From positions 101,196-165,195 of the forward strand of contig NZ_SGIS01000005.1 of NCBI RefSeq assembly GCF_004208535.1: DNA of 64,000 bases, read 5' to 3'. The first letter of the stretch is position 1; each line of letters opens with the position of its first letter. The position numbers were made by a program, and so were the translations under genes. Of this stretch, positions 19,082 to 28,127 are shown in pieces. This DNA comes from Sphingomonas populi (GTDB lineage Bacteria > Pseudomonadota > Alphaproteobacteria > Sphingomonadales > Sphingomonadaceae). The notes under the pieces are model-generated. The model did no database searches and had not been told where the DNA came from. It was given only the letters and a program-made list of their open reading frames with translations.

Positions 19082-20002
19082 ATGGCGGATAACGATTCGG
19101 TCCTCGCCGCCGCCGCGCAGTGGCGGGGCGCACCGATGGCACTCGCCACCGTCGTCTCGACCTGGGGATCGGCACCGCGCCCGCGCGGCAGCCACATGCT
19201 CGTTCATGCCGATGGCCGGTTCGAAGGCTCGGTCTCGGGCGGCTGCGTCGAAAGCGACATCCTCGCCACCGCCGCCGAGGTGATCGCCGGCGCGCCGTTC
19301 CAGCTCAAGGATTATGGCGTCGCCGATGCCGCGGCGTGGGAGGTCGGTCTGCCATGCGGCGGGCAGATCGCGGTGCTGGTGCAGCCGGTCGGCGCGGAGG
19401 GGTTCGATCCCGAACTGTTCAACCGGATCGCCAAAGCGCGCGACGCGGGCAGGGCGCTCACCGTCACGACCGATCTCGACACCGGCCAGTCGAGCCTGCG
19501 CCCGGCGGAAGGCGCCGCGTTCGTCAACCGCTATGATCCGCCACGCCGCTTGTTGATCGTCGGTGCGGTGCAGATCGCGCAGGCTCTGTGCGGACTCGCG
19601 CGCGAACTCGGCATCGCCACAACGCTGATCGATCCGCGCGCGCGTTTCCTCACCGCCGAACGCTTTCCCGGCGTCACGCTCGACGATCGCTGGCCCGACG
19701 AGGCGATCGCCGCGCTCGCACCGGGGCCGGGGACGGCGGTGGTCACGCTCAGCCACGATACCAAGATCGACGATCCCGCGCTGATCGCCGCGCTTGCCGC
19801 GCCTACACGCTACGTCGGCGCGCTCGGCTCGCGGCGTAGCCACGCCGCCCGGCGCGAGCGGCTCGCGGCGGCGGGTGTGGCGGCCAACGACATCGATCGG
19901 ATCGACGCGCCGGTCGGTATCGACATCGGCGCGATCGGCCCGGCGGAGATCGCGCTATCGATCGCAGCGGCAATGGTGAAGGCCTTCCATGATCCTGCGT
20001 GA
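19082..20002 (+). CDS. XdhC/CoxI family protein
   Basis: A 306-residue XdhC-like protein; the family binds molybdenum cofactor and helps insert it, in sulfurated form, into xanthine dehydrogenase-class enzymes. The N-terminal XdhC/CoxI domain carries VVSTWGSAPRPRGS, VSGGCVE and GLPCGGQIAV. The C-terminal Rossmann domain begins LLIVGAVQIAQAL, with Gln where many members have His, and ends with YVGALGSRRSHAARRERL. It overlaps the MobA-like gene by 14 bases. No molybdoenzyme subunit lies in the window, so its client is elsewhere. Confidence 0.88.
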   Translation: MADNDSVLAAAAQWRGAPMALATVVSTWGSAPRPRGSHMLVHADGRFEGSVSGGCVESDILATAAEVIAGAPFQLKDYGVADAAAWEVGLPCGGQIAVLVQPVGAEGFDPELFNRIAKARDAGRALTVTTDLDTGQSSLRPAEGAAFVNRYDPPRRLLIVGAVQIAQALCGLARELGIATTLIDPRARFLTAERFPGVTLDDRWPDEAIAALAPGPGTAVVTLSHDTKIDDPALIAALAAPTRYVGALGSRRSHAARRERLAAAGVAANDIDRIDAPVGIDIGAIGPAEIALSIAAAMVKAFHDPA

Positions 20003-20615
20003 CCGACTCGTGCCCGAGCGTACCGCGCTGGTGCTGCTCGCCGCCGGCAAGTCCGAACGTTTCGGCGTGTCCGACAAGCTCGGCGCGCCGTTCCTCGGCA
20101 AGCCGCTCGGCTATCATGTCGTCACCGCGCTGGGGGCGGTGCCATTCCACGCGCGAATCGCGGTGTGCGACGGTGGCGACCTCGATTATGCCGCGCGCGG
20201 CTACCAAGTCGTCTTCAACGACCGCGCCGGGCAGGGCGTGTCCTATTCGGTACGGCTCGGCATGCAGGCGGCGCGCGCGGCCGGCTGCGACGCGGTGTTG
20301 CTGGCGCTCGCGGATATGCCGCGAGTCACGGCCGCGCACATCTACCGCCTGTTCGATGCCAGCGCGGGGGCCGAAACGGTGGTCGCCTCCAGCGATGGCA
20401 AACAGCCACGCCCGCCCGCCCTGTTTGGGGCCGCGCATTTCGACGCGCTCGAAACACTCCAGGGCGATTACGGCGCGCGCGATCTGATTCTCGCGGGAAA
20501 ACACGTCGTCACCAACGCCGACGAACTCGTCGATGTCGATACCGAGGAGGAACTCGCCTACCTCCAGACCAAGTTCGGCCAAGGCCGCGCACACGCTTTC
20601 GCAAAGGACGCATGA
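19989..20615 (+). CDS. MobA/MocA-like nucleotidyltransferase
   Basis: A 208-residue NTP-transferase (MobA-like fold). The nucleotide-binding signature is LLAAGKSERFGVSDKLGAPF near residues 16-35. LLALADMPRVT holds the metal-binding Asp, and GDYGARDLI resembles MocA-type molybdenum cofactor cytidylyltransferases. It overlaps xdhC by 14 bases and the next gene by an ATGA. Together with XdhC, this supports a role in making the cytidylated cofactor for a xanthine-dehydrogenase-family enzyme. That specific assignment is inference. Confidence 0.84.
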   Translation: MILRDRLVPERTALVLLAAGKSERFGVSDKLGAPFLGKPLGYHVVTALGAVPFHARIAVCDGGDLDYAARGYQVVFNDRAGQGVSYSVRLGMQAARAAGCDAVLLALADMPRVTAAHIYRLFDASAGAETVVASSDGKQPRPPALFGAAHFDALETLQGDYGARDLILAGKHVVTNADELVDVDTEEELAYLQTKFGQGRAHAFAKDA

Positions 20616-21586
20616 TGGCACGCATCGCGATGATCGACCGCACCGGCGGCCCTGAGGTGATCGGCTGGCATGACGTGACGCTGCCCGAGCCCGCGGCGGG
20701 GGAGGTGCGGATGCGCAACACCGCCGTCGGCCTCAACTTCATCGACACCTATCATCGCAGCGGGCTGTACCCGGTCGATCTGCCCGCCGGGCTTGGCAGC
20801 GAAGCGGCCGGCGTGGTCGAGGCGGTCGGCGCGGACGTCAGCGGTTTCGCGCCGGGGGACCGCGTCGCCACGTTCGGCCCGACGCGCGGTGCCTATGCCA
20901 CCGAGCGCAACCTGCCGGCGCGAGACCTCTTCAAACTGCCCGACGCCGTCGACGATCGCACCGCCGCCGCGCTGATGCTCAAGGGCTGCACCACCGAGTT
21001 TCTGGTCGAGCGCTGCGCCAAGGTGCGTGCCGGCCAGCCCGTGCTGGTTCATGCCGGCGCAGGCGGCGTCGGCCAGTTGCTGTGCGGCTGGTTGAAGGCG
21101 ATCGGCGCGACGGTGATCGCGACCGTCGGCACCGAGGACAAGATCGAGACCGCCAAGGCCGCCGGCGCCGCCCACGTCATCCTCTACAAGCAGGTCGATA
21201 CCGCCAAGGCGGTGCGCGAGATCGTCGCCGAGGGCGTCGCCGTGACCTTCGATGGCGTCGGCAAGGCAACCTGGGAAGCCTCGCTCGCCGCGACCGCGCG
21301 ACGCGGGCTGGTGGTCAGCTTCGGCAATGCCAGCGGCGCGGTCGATGGCGTCAATCTCGGCGTGCTGGCGCGCAGCGGTTCGCTGTTCGTCAGCCGGCCG
21401 ACGCTGTTCGATTATTATGTCACGCCCGAAGAACGCGGCGCCGGAGTCGCACGTATGTTCGAGATGCTGGAGCGCGGCGCGATCGCCGCCAATATCGGCC
21501 AGACGTTTGCGCTGGAGGATGTCGCCGACGCCCATCGCGCGCTCGAAGCGGGGGCGACCAAGGGCGCGACGATCTTGCTGCCCTGA
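20612..21586 (+). CDS. NADPH:quinone oxidoreductase (zeta-crystallin-like)
   Basis: A 324-residue medium-chain dehydrogenase/reductase of the quinone oxidoreductase group, which reduces quinones with NADPH. The N-terminal GroES-like domain has GLNFIDTYHRSGLYP and LGSEAAGVVEAVG. The Rossmann domain carries HAGAGGVGQLLCGWLKAIGA. No zinc-ligand pattern is visible, as expected for the class. The start overlaps the upstream stop (ATGATGA region; the second ATG three bases later is equally possible). An intrinsic terminator follows. Confidence 0.92.
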   Translation: MMARIAMIDRTGGPEVIGWHDVTLPEPAAGEVRMRNTAVGLNFIDTYHRSGLYPVDLPAGLGSEAAGVVEAVGADVSGFAPGDRVATFGPTRGAYATERNLPARDLFKLPDAVDDRTAAALMLKGCTTEFLVERCAKVRAGQPVLVHAGAGGVGQLLCGWLKAIGATVIATVGTEDKIETAKAAGAAHVILYKQVDTAKAVREIVAEGVAVTFDGVGKATWEASLAATARRGLVVSFGNASGAVDGVNLGVLARSGSLFVSRPTLFDYYVTPEERGAGVARMFEMLERGAIAANIGQTFALEDVADAHRALEAGATKGATILLP

Positions 21587-21605
21587 GCCGGTATCGACGC
21601 GGCCA

Positions 21606-21646
21606 TAAAAAAGGGCCTGGCGCGATGCCAGGCCCTAAGGTTTTGT
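21606..21646. terminator. Intrinsic terminator after the quinone oxidoreductase gene
   Basis: The stem AGGGCCTGGC pairs with GCCAGGCCCT around a 5-base loop, at 21612-21636. An A-run lies on its left and AAGGTTTTG on its right, so it can act for both the plus-strand operon and the convergent small gene. Confidence 0.85.
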
Positions 21647-21750
21647 CCAGGGAGCACCCGGAACGACTCGACCCCCGTCGTAACGGGTATAGGTAAAAGC
21701 GTCGGTATCGCGCGCGGCCGGCGGAAAAGCCGGGACGCCCGCGATGCAGA

Positions 21751-21939
21751 TTACATCGCGTTCGCGGTCATCGCATTTGCGTCCACAACGTTCGCGTCGT
21801 CAACGGTGGTCATGTTCGACTCTTCGACGACCGTGTCATTGCTGACGATCGTGTCGTTCGAAACTTCGGTCTTCGGGGTGCAAGCAGCGGCACCCAGAGC
21901 GGCAGCGGCGATCAGCGACATCGTGACGAACTTCTTCAT
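21751..21939 (-). CDS. Small secreted protein with Asn/Asp/Val repeats
   Basis: A 62-residue exported protein. The start ending at 21939 (MKKFVTMSLIAAAALGAAAC) has GGAGA seven bases upstream; an ATG 15 bases earlier in frame is less likely. The signal peptide ends at a cysteine (GAAAC), so it may be a lipoprotein, though the -3 residue is unusual. The mature part consists of short repeats (SNDTIVSNDTVV, then DANVVDANAM/TANAM) and is acidic. Similar small proteins occur in sphingomonads, with no known function. Confidence 0.7.
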   Translation of the reverse strand: MKKFVTMSLIAAAALGAAACTPKTEVSNDTIVSNDTVVEESNMTTVDDANVVDANAMTANAM

Positions 21940-22182
21940 GGACGTTTCTCCCATAGTTGGTCAGGCCTTTGCCTGGGCAACCCTAGTGTTACCCCTCCCC
22001 GGCCCTGAATGTCCGAGTGCCTTATGAAAGAAAGCCGATACGATTGGTAGGGAAATCGCGCGCGAGTCGCGTCGATTCCGTAATGATCTGGCGGCAGTTC
22101 GTCGCAAAAGTGGCGATTTTGGGTCAATCTGGCTGACACAAGCCGCGACTCGGCGCGTTTGCCCGAACTGCGTAGCGCAGGT

Positions 22183-23967
22183 TCAGCCGCGATACAGCGC
22201 GTCGAGCCGCTCGCCATACACCTCGCGCAGGACGTGACGGCGGACCTTGAGCGACGGCGTGAGCTGCCCGTTCTCGATGCTGAACGGCTCTTCCGCCAGC
22301 ACGTACCGGCGGACGCGCTCGATCACCGACAGATCGCGATTCACCCGCTCGACCGCGTGACCGATGATCGTGCGATATTCACTGTTTTCCGCCAGCCGCA
22401 CGAAATTGCACGGGTCGCCGTTGGCCGCGCACCATTGCTGGGTCCATTCGGGATCGGGCACGAGCAGCGCCACCATATAGGGCCGGCGATCACCATAGAT
22501 CATCGCCTGCGCGATCTCGGGCTGGAGCGTCAGCATCCCCTCGACCCGCTGCGGCGCGACATTGTCGCCCTTGTCGTTGACGATGATGTCCTTCTTGCGA
22601 TCGGTGATCTTGATGCGTCCCTTTGCATCGATCAGCCCGATGTCGCCGGTGTGCAGCCAGCCATTCTGGAGGACGCGCGCGCTCTCCTCGGGGTTGCGCC
22701 AATAGCCGTGCATGACGAGCTCGCCGCGCACGAGAATCTCGCCGTCTTCGGCGATCCGCACTTCGGTATTGGCGAGGGGAGGGCCGACCGTGTCCATCTG
22801 GAGGCCGACCGATGGCCGGTTGCACGATACCACCGGCGCCGATTCGGTCTGGCCATAGCCTTGCATCAGGGTGAGGCCGAGCGAATCGAAGAACACCCCC
22901 ACTTCCGGGGTCAGCGGCGCCCCGCCCGAAACCATCGCCTTGAGCCGTCCACCGAACCGCTTGGCGATCTTCGGGCGTAACGTCGCGCCGATCAGCAGAT
23001 CGACCGGCTTGTCGAGTACGCTCGATTCGCCGCGATAGCGTTTGGTGCCGATCGCCACGGCGCGGTCGAGCAGCCAGGGCGCAACGCCGCCTTGCTTCTC
23101 GATTTCCTTGGTGATGCGCGCGCGCAGCACTTCGAACAGCCGGGGCACGACCACCATGATCGTCGGGCGCGCCTCGGAGATGTTGGCGGCGAGCTTTTCG
23201 ATGCCCTCGGCATAATAGATCTGCCCGCCCAGCCCGATCGGCAGATGCTGGCCGGCGGTATGCTCATACGCATGGCTGAGCGGGAGGAACGACAGGAACA
23301 CCTCATCGTCCCAACCGAAATCCTCGGAAATGATCGCCGACGTGGCGGCGACATTGTGCAGGATCGCGCCGTGATGCTGCATCACTCCGCGCGGCGCGCC
23401 GCCGGTGCCGCTGGTGTAGATGATGCACGCGGTATCCTCGCGCTTCGCGGTCGCGGCGATCGTCTCGGGGCCGCAGGCGTGCGCGGCGATCACATCCGCC
23501 CAGCGATGGAAATCGAGTGCGCCGGGCTGGCCGGGGCGGATGTCCTCGATGCCGATCACCGCGCGAACCGTGCTCGACCGGATCGCTGCTGGCAGCAATG
23601 TGCGCGCCAGCTTCGCGCTCGACACGATCACCGCGCTCGCGCCCGAATTCTCGATGATATGGAGGTGATCGCGCTCGGTATTGGTGGTGTAGGCGGGCAC
23701 GGTGATGCAGCCTGCGGCCATGATCGCGAGGTCGCTGATGCACCATTCCGGGCGATTCTCGGACACGAGCATCACCCGGTCACCCGGCTTGAGCCCGATC
23801 GCTTTCAGTCCTGCGGTCAGGCTCGCGACATGCTCGGCCACCACGCGCCATGAGATCGGCACCCAGTTGCCGGCCTCTTTGTGCCAGAGGAACGGCGCGT
23901 CGCCCTTGTCCGCCGCGCGTGCGAGAAACATCGCGACCAGATTGGGAAAATGTTCGAGCCTGCGCAT
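22183..23967 (-). CDS. Long-chain acyl-CoA ligase / AMP-dependent synthetase
   Basis: A 594-residue ANL-superfamily enzyme of the long-chain fatty-acid CoA ligase (FadD15/FAA1-like) type, which activates fatty acids via an acyl-AMP. The P-loop reads IIYTSGTGGAPRGVM (the canonical second Thr is Gly here). The adenylation motif is QGYGQTESAPV, the hinge region has LHTGDIGLIDAKGRIKITDRKKD, and the catalytic Lys region is KGDNVAPQRVEGML. It lies alone between the small secreted protein and ggt. Chain-length preference is not readable. Confidence 0.92.
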   Translation of the reverse strand: MRRLEHFPNLVAMFLARAADKGDAPFLWHKEAGNWVPISWRVVAEHVASLTAGLKAIGLKPGDRVMLVSENRPEWCISDLAIMAAGCITVPAYTTNTERDHLHIIENSGASAVIVSSAKLARTLLPAAIRSSTVRAVIGIEDIRPGQPGALDFHRWADVIAAHACGPETIAATAKREDTACIIYTSGTGGAPRGVMQHHGAILHNVAATSAIISEDFGWDDEVFLSFLPLSHAYEHTAGQHLPIGLGGQIYYAEGIEKLAANISEARPTIMVVVPRLFEVLRARITKEIEKQGGVAPWLLDRAVAIGTKRYRGESSVLDKPVDLLIGATLRPKIAKRFGGRLKAMVSGGAPLTPEVGVFFDSLGLTLMQGYGQTESAPVVSCNRPSVGLQMDTVGPPLANTEVRIAEDGEILVRGELVMHGYWRNPEESARVLQNGWLHTGDIGLIDAKGRIKITDRKKDIIVNDKGDNVAPQRVEGMLTLQPEIAQAMIYGDRRPYMVALLVPDPEWTQQWCAANGDPCNFVRLAENSEYRTIIGHAVERVNRDLSVIERVRRYVLAEEPFSIENGQLTPSLKVRRHVLREVYGERLDALYRG

Positions 23968-24042
23968 CCCCTGCTCCCGCTGGCTCCTGAATGGGCCGTC
24001 TTGTCCTACCTATACCGCCGCCGTGGGTTCCATCTCAAAGCA

Positions 24043-25773
24043 TTATTCGTGGGCACCGTTGAGTTCGTTGGTGCGCCGCGCGATCTTGGTCACGCTGCCG
24101 TCCGTCGATACCGCGACGCCCTCGCTGCGCGGATCGGCCGCGCCGACCCAGGCGGTTCCGACGCGCTCGACCGCATTGGCCTTGAGGCCGAGCGGCCCGA
24201 CCTTGGCGTCCTCGCCGAGCGCCTGCAACGCCGGCACCATCGCCGCCAGTTCGGTGCCCGCCTCGACCACTGCGCTTTTTCCCGGCGCGTAGATCAGCCC
24301 CATCGCGATCGCATCCTGCGCGGAGAGCTTCCAATCGACCACGCCGACGATTGCCTTCGCCACCTGCGCGATGATCGTCGATCCGCCCGCCGCGCCGATC
24401 GCGAGCCGGACCTTGCCGTCCGGGCCGTAGACGATCGTCGGCGACATCGAGCTGCGCGGCCGCTTGCCGCCCTCGACCCGGTTGGCGACGAGATATCCGT
24501 CCTTCTCGGGTACGATGTCGAAGTCGGTCAGTTCGTTGTTGAGCCACACGCCGTCGACCGAAATCCCTGAGCCGAAATAGCCGTCGATCGTCGTCGTCAC
24601 CTGAATCACATTGCCGTTGGCGTCGGCGGCGGCGAGGTCGCTGGTGCCGGGCACTTCGCTCAACGGCGCGCGGATGCGCTTGGGCGCGCCTGCCGGCAGG
24701 CCAGGTTCGATCGTGGCGAGGCTATGCTCGGGCGAGATCAGCGCCGAGCGCGCGGCGATATATTTGGCATCGAGCAAGCCCGCGATCGGCACCTGCACAT
24801 AATCGGGATCGCCGACGTACATGTCGCGATCGGCATAGGCGAGCCGCGAGCTTTCGGCGAACAGGTGCCACGCCACCGGCGACGCGCGCCCGAGCTTCGC
24901 CATGTCGAAGCGTTCGAGCTGCTTGAGGATCATCAGCACCGAGATCCCGCCTGAGGAGGGCGGACCCATCCCGCAGATCTTGTAGCGGCGATAGGTTCCG
25001 CAGATCGACGTGCGATCCTTGACGTCATACGTGGCGAGATCGCCGAGCGTCATCTTCGAACGGTTGCGCTCGGCGCCGTTCACCGCCGCGACGATCTTCT
25101 GCGCCATCGGCCCGGTATAGAGACTGTCGGCGCCGTGCTGCGCGATGCTCTCGAACAGCGTCGCCTGTTCGGCGTTCTTGAACACCGAACCGACCGCGAC
25201 GGCATGGCCATCGGGCGTGAACAGATGCGCGCGGCCCCACGCCTCGACGTGCCGGCCATAGAGTTCGAGGCCGTTGTGCATGCGCGGCGAAACCACGAAC
25301 CCATCGCGCGCATACCGAATCGCGGGCGCGAACAGCGTCGCCCAGGGCAGTTTGCCGTAGCGCCGGTGCGCCAGTGCCATCATCCGCAGATTGCCCGGCA
25401 CGCCGGCGCTACGCCCGCCCGGATACGCATCACGGAGGCTCAGCGGCTTGCCATCGTCACCGTAAAACCATTTCGCATCGGCGGCATGCGGCGCCGTCTC
25501 GCGTCCGTCGAGCGTGATGGTCTTGCCGCTCCTGGCGTCGTGATAGACCATGAAACTGCCGCCGCCGATTCCCGAATTCTGCGGTTCGACCACGTTGAGC
25601 ACGAGCATCGTCGCGATCGCCGCATCGGTGGCGGTGCCGCCTTGTTTGAGGATTTCGGCCCCGGCGGCTGCGGCACGCGGATCGGCGGCGGAGACGATGC
25701 CGGTCGCAGGCGCTTTCGCGGCGATCGGCATGGGGGTGAGGACAAGGGCGAGCGCGACCAGGACTTTTTTCAT
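24043..25773 (-). CDS. ggt: Gamma-glutamyltransferase
   Basis: A 576-residue GGT, the periplasmic N-terminal-nucleophile hydrolase that cleaves gamma-glutamyl bonds such as glutathione's. The signal peptide is MKKVLVALALVLTPMPIAAKA. The large subunit contains NSGIGGGSFMVYHD and LDGRETAP. The autoprocessing site is near residue 378 (PGTSDLAAADANGNVIQVT), with Thr as the likely new N-terminus of the small subunit. RPRSSMSPTIVYGPDGK is the conserved oxyanion/substrate segment of the small subunit. It is transcribed as a single gene upstream of the CoA-ligase. Confidence 0.93.
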   Translation of the reverse strand: MKKVLVALALVLTPMPIAAKAPATGIVSAADPRAAAAGAEILKQGGTATDAAIATMLVLNVVEPQNSGIGGGSFMVYHDARSGKTITLDGRETAPHAADAKWFYGDDGKPLSLRDAYPGGRSAGVPGNLRMMALAHRRYGKLPWATLFAPAIRYARDGFVVSPRMHNGLELYGRHVEAWGRAHLFTPDGHAVAVGSVFKNAEQATLFESIAQHGADSLYTGPMAQKIVAAVNGAERNRSKMTLGDLATYDVKDRTSICGTYRRYKICGMGPPSSGGISVLMILKQLERFDMAKLGRASPVAWHLFAESSRLAYADRDMYVGDPDYVQVPIAGLLDAKYIAARSALISPEHSLATIEPGLPAGAPKRIRAPLSEVPGTSDLAAADANGNVIQVTTTIDGYFGSGISVDGVWLNNELTDFDIVPEKDGYLVANRVEGGKRPRSSMSPTIVYGPDGKVRLAIGAAGGSTIIAQVAKAIVGVVDWKLSAQDAIAMGLIYAPGKSAVVEAGTELAAMVPALQALGEDAKVGPLGLKANAVERVGTAWVGAADPRSEGVAVSTDGSVTKIARRTNELNGAHE

Positions 25774-25840
25774 CGGGTTCGAAACGTAACGTGCTTTGCC
25801 TTAGGGGCAAGCCGCTTTCTGCTGCGATTGCGAACGCGTG

Positions 25841-26890
25841 TTAGGCGGCGCCGACCGCGTCCGCGACACTGGCGTGGCCATCGCGCGCGAGCAGCGCCGA
25901 CAACTCGCGGCACAGTCGGCGCGGCAGGCCCGGCCCCTCGAACACCAGCGCCGAATAGAGCTGCACGAGGCTGGCCCCGGCGAGGATGCGGCGATACGCC
26001 TCCGCCCCGGTGCCGATCCCGCCTGCCGAGATCAGCGGCAACGCGCCGCCGGTGGCCTTGCGGAAATCGGCGAGCCGGGTGCGCGCGAGCGGGGCGAGCG
26101 GCGCGCCCGACAGCCCGCCGGCTTCGCTCTTCAACGCGGAGGTCAGCCCGAAGGGACGCTCGATCGTGGTGTTGTTGACGATCAGCGCGTCGATCCGGTG
26201 TTCAATCGCAGCGCGCGCGATTGCGTCGATCGCCGGCAGGTCGAGATCGGGTGCGACCTTGAGAAACAGCGGCGGCTGCTTGCCCGGTCCGCGCCGCGCT
26301 TCGTCGGCGGCGGCGAGCAGTTCGGCGAGCGCGCTGCCATGCTGGAGATCGCGCAAGCCCGGCGTGTTGGGCGAGCTGATGTTGATCGTGATATAATCCG
26401 CCACCGCCGCCGCGCGCGAGACGCCGTGGACGTAGTCCGCGACGCGATCGGTCGCGTCCTTGTTGGCGCCGACGTTGATGCCGAGCACGCCTGCGCGCTT
26501 CGCCCGTGCGGCGCGTGGCAGCGCGGCGTCGATGCCGCCGTTGTTGAACCCCATGCGGTTGACCACCGCTTTGTCCTCGACCAGCCGGAACAGCCGCGGG
26601 CGCGGGTTGCCGGCCTGCGGAAGCGGCGTCAGCGTGCCGATTTCGACGCTGCCGAAACCCAGCCCGAAAAAGCCGTCGATCGCGTGGCCGTCCTTGTCGA
26701 CCCCTGCCGCCAGCCCGAGCGGCGTCGCGAAGTCCAGCCCTGCGACGCGCGTGGCCAGTCGCGGATCGCGCACCACCCCGCCGAACGGCGCGCCGACCGA
26801 GCCCCATGCGGCGAGCGCGTCGATCGTCAGCCCATGCGCGCGCTCGCCATCGAGCGCGAAGAGCAAGGGGCGAGCTGCGGAAAAGATCAT
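25841..26890 (-). CDS. pyrD: Dihydroorotate dehydrogenase (quinone), class 2
   Basis: A 349-residue membrane-associated class 2 DHODH, which oxidises dihydroorotate to orotate with FMN and passes electrons to quinone in pyrimidine synthesis. An N-terminal quinone-tunnel helix (IFSAARPLLFALDGERAHGLTI) is followed by LATRVAGLDFATPLGLAAGVDKDG. The catalytic Ser region is INISSPNTPGLRDLQ, and GLSGAPLAPLARTRLADF and ISAGGIGTG contact FMN. The start ending at 26890 gives the family N-terminus; an ATG 15 bases upstream is also in frame. Confidence 0.94.
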   Translation of the reverse strand: MIFSAARPLLFALDGERAHGLTIDALAAWGSVGAPFGGVVRDPRLATRVAGLDFATPLGLAAGVDKDGHAIDGFFGLGFGSVEIGTLTPLPQAGNPRPRLFRLVEDKAVVNRMGFNNGGIDAALPRAARAKRAGVLGINVGANKDATDRVADYVHGVSRAAAVADYITINISSPNTPGLRDLQHGSALAELLAAADEARRGPGKQPPLFLKVAPDLDLPAIDAIARAAIEHRIDALIVNNTTIERPFGLTSALKSEAGGLSGAPLAPLARTRLADFRKATGGALPLISAGGIGTGAEAYRRILAGASLVQLYSALVFEGPGLPRRLCRELSALLARDGHASVADAVGAA

Positions 26891-27087
26891 ATCGCCTGAT
26901 GGCACCGCGCTGCGCAGCCGTCAAAAGCCAAAGATACCACCGAAGCGGTGATTTTATTGATCCGTATCGGATATAAAATTTCTCGACCCAATAGGCTTGT
27001 CGCATTCGTCCAAGACGCCGCCGTGCCGCTCTGCTCAAAGGGGCTTGCGACCCAAGGGGTTCTCGGACCGGGAACCCTACACCTTCA

Positions 27088-27120
27088 TGGCCCGGCTGGT
27101 TTACCAGCCGGGCCACTTTT
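27088..27120 (+). terminator. Strong hairpin with T-run ahead of the AraC gene
   Basis: A perfect 12-bp stem, TGGCCCGGCTGG / CCAGCCGGGCCA, with a TTTA loop is followed by CTTTT on the plus strand. It lies 53 bases upstream of the araC-like ATG and downstream of no plus-strand gene. It must therefore end a non-coding transcript, or act as an attenuator in the araC leader. The preceding 150 bases are AT-richer than their surroundings at the far end and contain further inverted repeats. Confidence 0.75.
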
Positions 27121-27172
27121 CATTCTGGGCCGTTAACGCTAGCGCTTCGCACAACGAAGCGGGGGCGCATCA

Positions 27173-28030
27173 ATGACAGAGATCAGGCTGGACTATTCGG
27201 TCCCGGTGGAAGACGTCGCCGAATTCGTGACGTTGTTCTATCATTTCCACGCCGATCTCGCCGTGTTCGAGGATACCGAACGCGCCGACCATGCGCAGAT
27301 CCGCTTCCGCCTCAGCGCGCGCCACGCCGAATATCGCATGCCCGACGGCAGCGTGCAGGACGCCGCCGACGTCCACGTCATCGGCCCGACCAGCGGCGCG
27401 TGGAAGGTGCGCGCCGAGGGTCCGGTTGAGGTGTTCGGCATGGGGCTGACCCCGGCGGGCTGGGCGGCGATGATCGGCGACGACGCTTCGACGATGATGA
27501 ACCGCGTTATCGACGCGACGACGCTGTTCGGCGCGGCGCGCCTGCGCGACGCGACGGCGGCGCTACGCGCGACCGCTGACCCGGCCGCGCGCGTCACGAT
27601 CGGCGAGGCGCTGGTGCGCGATCTCGTCAAGACCGGCGACGCCGGCGCGCGGCGCTTCGTGCGGCAAGTCGACGGCTGGCTGTCGGCGAGTCCGTCACCC
27701 GAGATGGATGTCCTGGTCGATCTCGCCGCGCTGTCGCGCCGTCAGGTCGAGCGCAAATGCAAGGCGCTGTACGGCGTTCCGCCCAAGCTGCTCGCGCGCA
27801 AATACCGCGCCTTGCGCGCCGCGAGCGCGATGCTCGCCACCGGGGAACCGCTCGACGACGTACTCGAACGCGGCTTTTACGATCAGTCGCACATGATCCG
27901 CGAGATCAAGCAGTTCACCGGCCTTACGCCGGGCCAGATCAAGGACGAGGCCACGACGCTCTCGCGCATGACGATCACCCAGCGCTCGGCGCTCGGCGGT
28001 CAAGTCAGTCCGCTCATCAGCGATACGTAA
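27173..28030 (+). CDS. AraC-family transcriptional regulator
   Basis: A 285-residue regulator with an N-terminal sensor domain of unknown ligand (about residues 1-170) and a C-terminal AraC/HTH_18 domain. In the latter, LVDLAALSRRQVERKCKALYGVPPK forms the first helix-turn-helix and ERGFYDQSHMIREIKQFTGLTPGQ the second, with the family signature. GGGGGCGC upstream of the ATG may serve as ribosome-binding site; a CGCTTCG CACAA CGAAGCG hairpin sits in between. A repeat follows the stop. The target is unknown, and the divergent neighbour is pyrD. Confidence 0.88.
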   Translation: MTEIRLDYSVPVEDVAEFVTLFYHFHADLAVFEDTERADHAQIRFRLSARHAEYRMPDGSVQDAADVHVIGPTSGAWKVRAEGPVEVFGMGLTPAGWAAMIGDDASTMMNRVIDATTLFGAARLRDATAALRATADPAARVTIGEALVRDLVKTGDAGARRFVRQVDGWLSASPSPEMDVLVDLAALSRRQVERKCKALYGVPPKLLARKYRALRAASAMLATGEPLDDVLERGFYDQSHMIREIKQFTGLTPGQIKDEATTLSRMTITQRSALGGQVSPLISDT

Positions 28031-28037
28031 TGCCGCC

Positions 28038-28123
28038 GTCGCCCCGGCGCAGGCCGGGGCCGTTGCGTGTTCGGGCACCCGGCCCGCCAGCCGCACAGCG
28101 GCCCCGGCCTGCGCCGGGGCGAC
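28038..28123. repeat. 86-bp palindromic element between araC and sufA
   Basis: Inverted outer arms start GTCGCCCCGGCG and end CGCCGGGGCGAC, and 25 bases match perfectly at the ends. It has the same length and family as the copy inside truB (10780-10865). It occupies nearly all of the gap between the convergent araC and sufA stops. Confidence 0.9.
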
Positions 28124-28127
28124 GACC

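Noticed and set aside
26905..27029. A minus-strand N-terminal extension or small upstream ORF of pyrD (MRQAYWVEKF...)
   Set aside because: pyrD has a good family-matching start at 26890; the extension is in another frame and lacks support.
26940..27120. SRP RNA, 6S RNA or tmRNA
   Set aside because: I checked for the SRP apical loop, a 6S-like long hairpin and tRNA-like ends, and none fits convincingly; it is kept only as an unnamed RNA candidate.
26948..27136. A 62-residue plus-strand protein ahead of araC
   Set aside because: The frame runs through the terminator hairpin and lacks a ribosome-binding site; the structure suggests RNA rather than protein.
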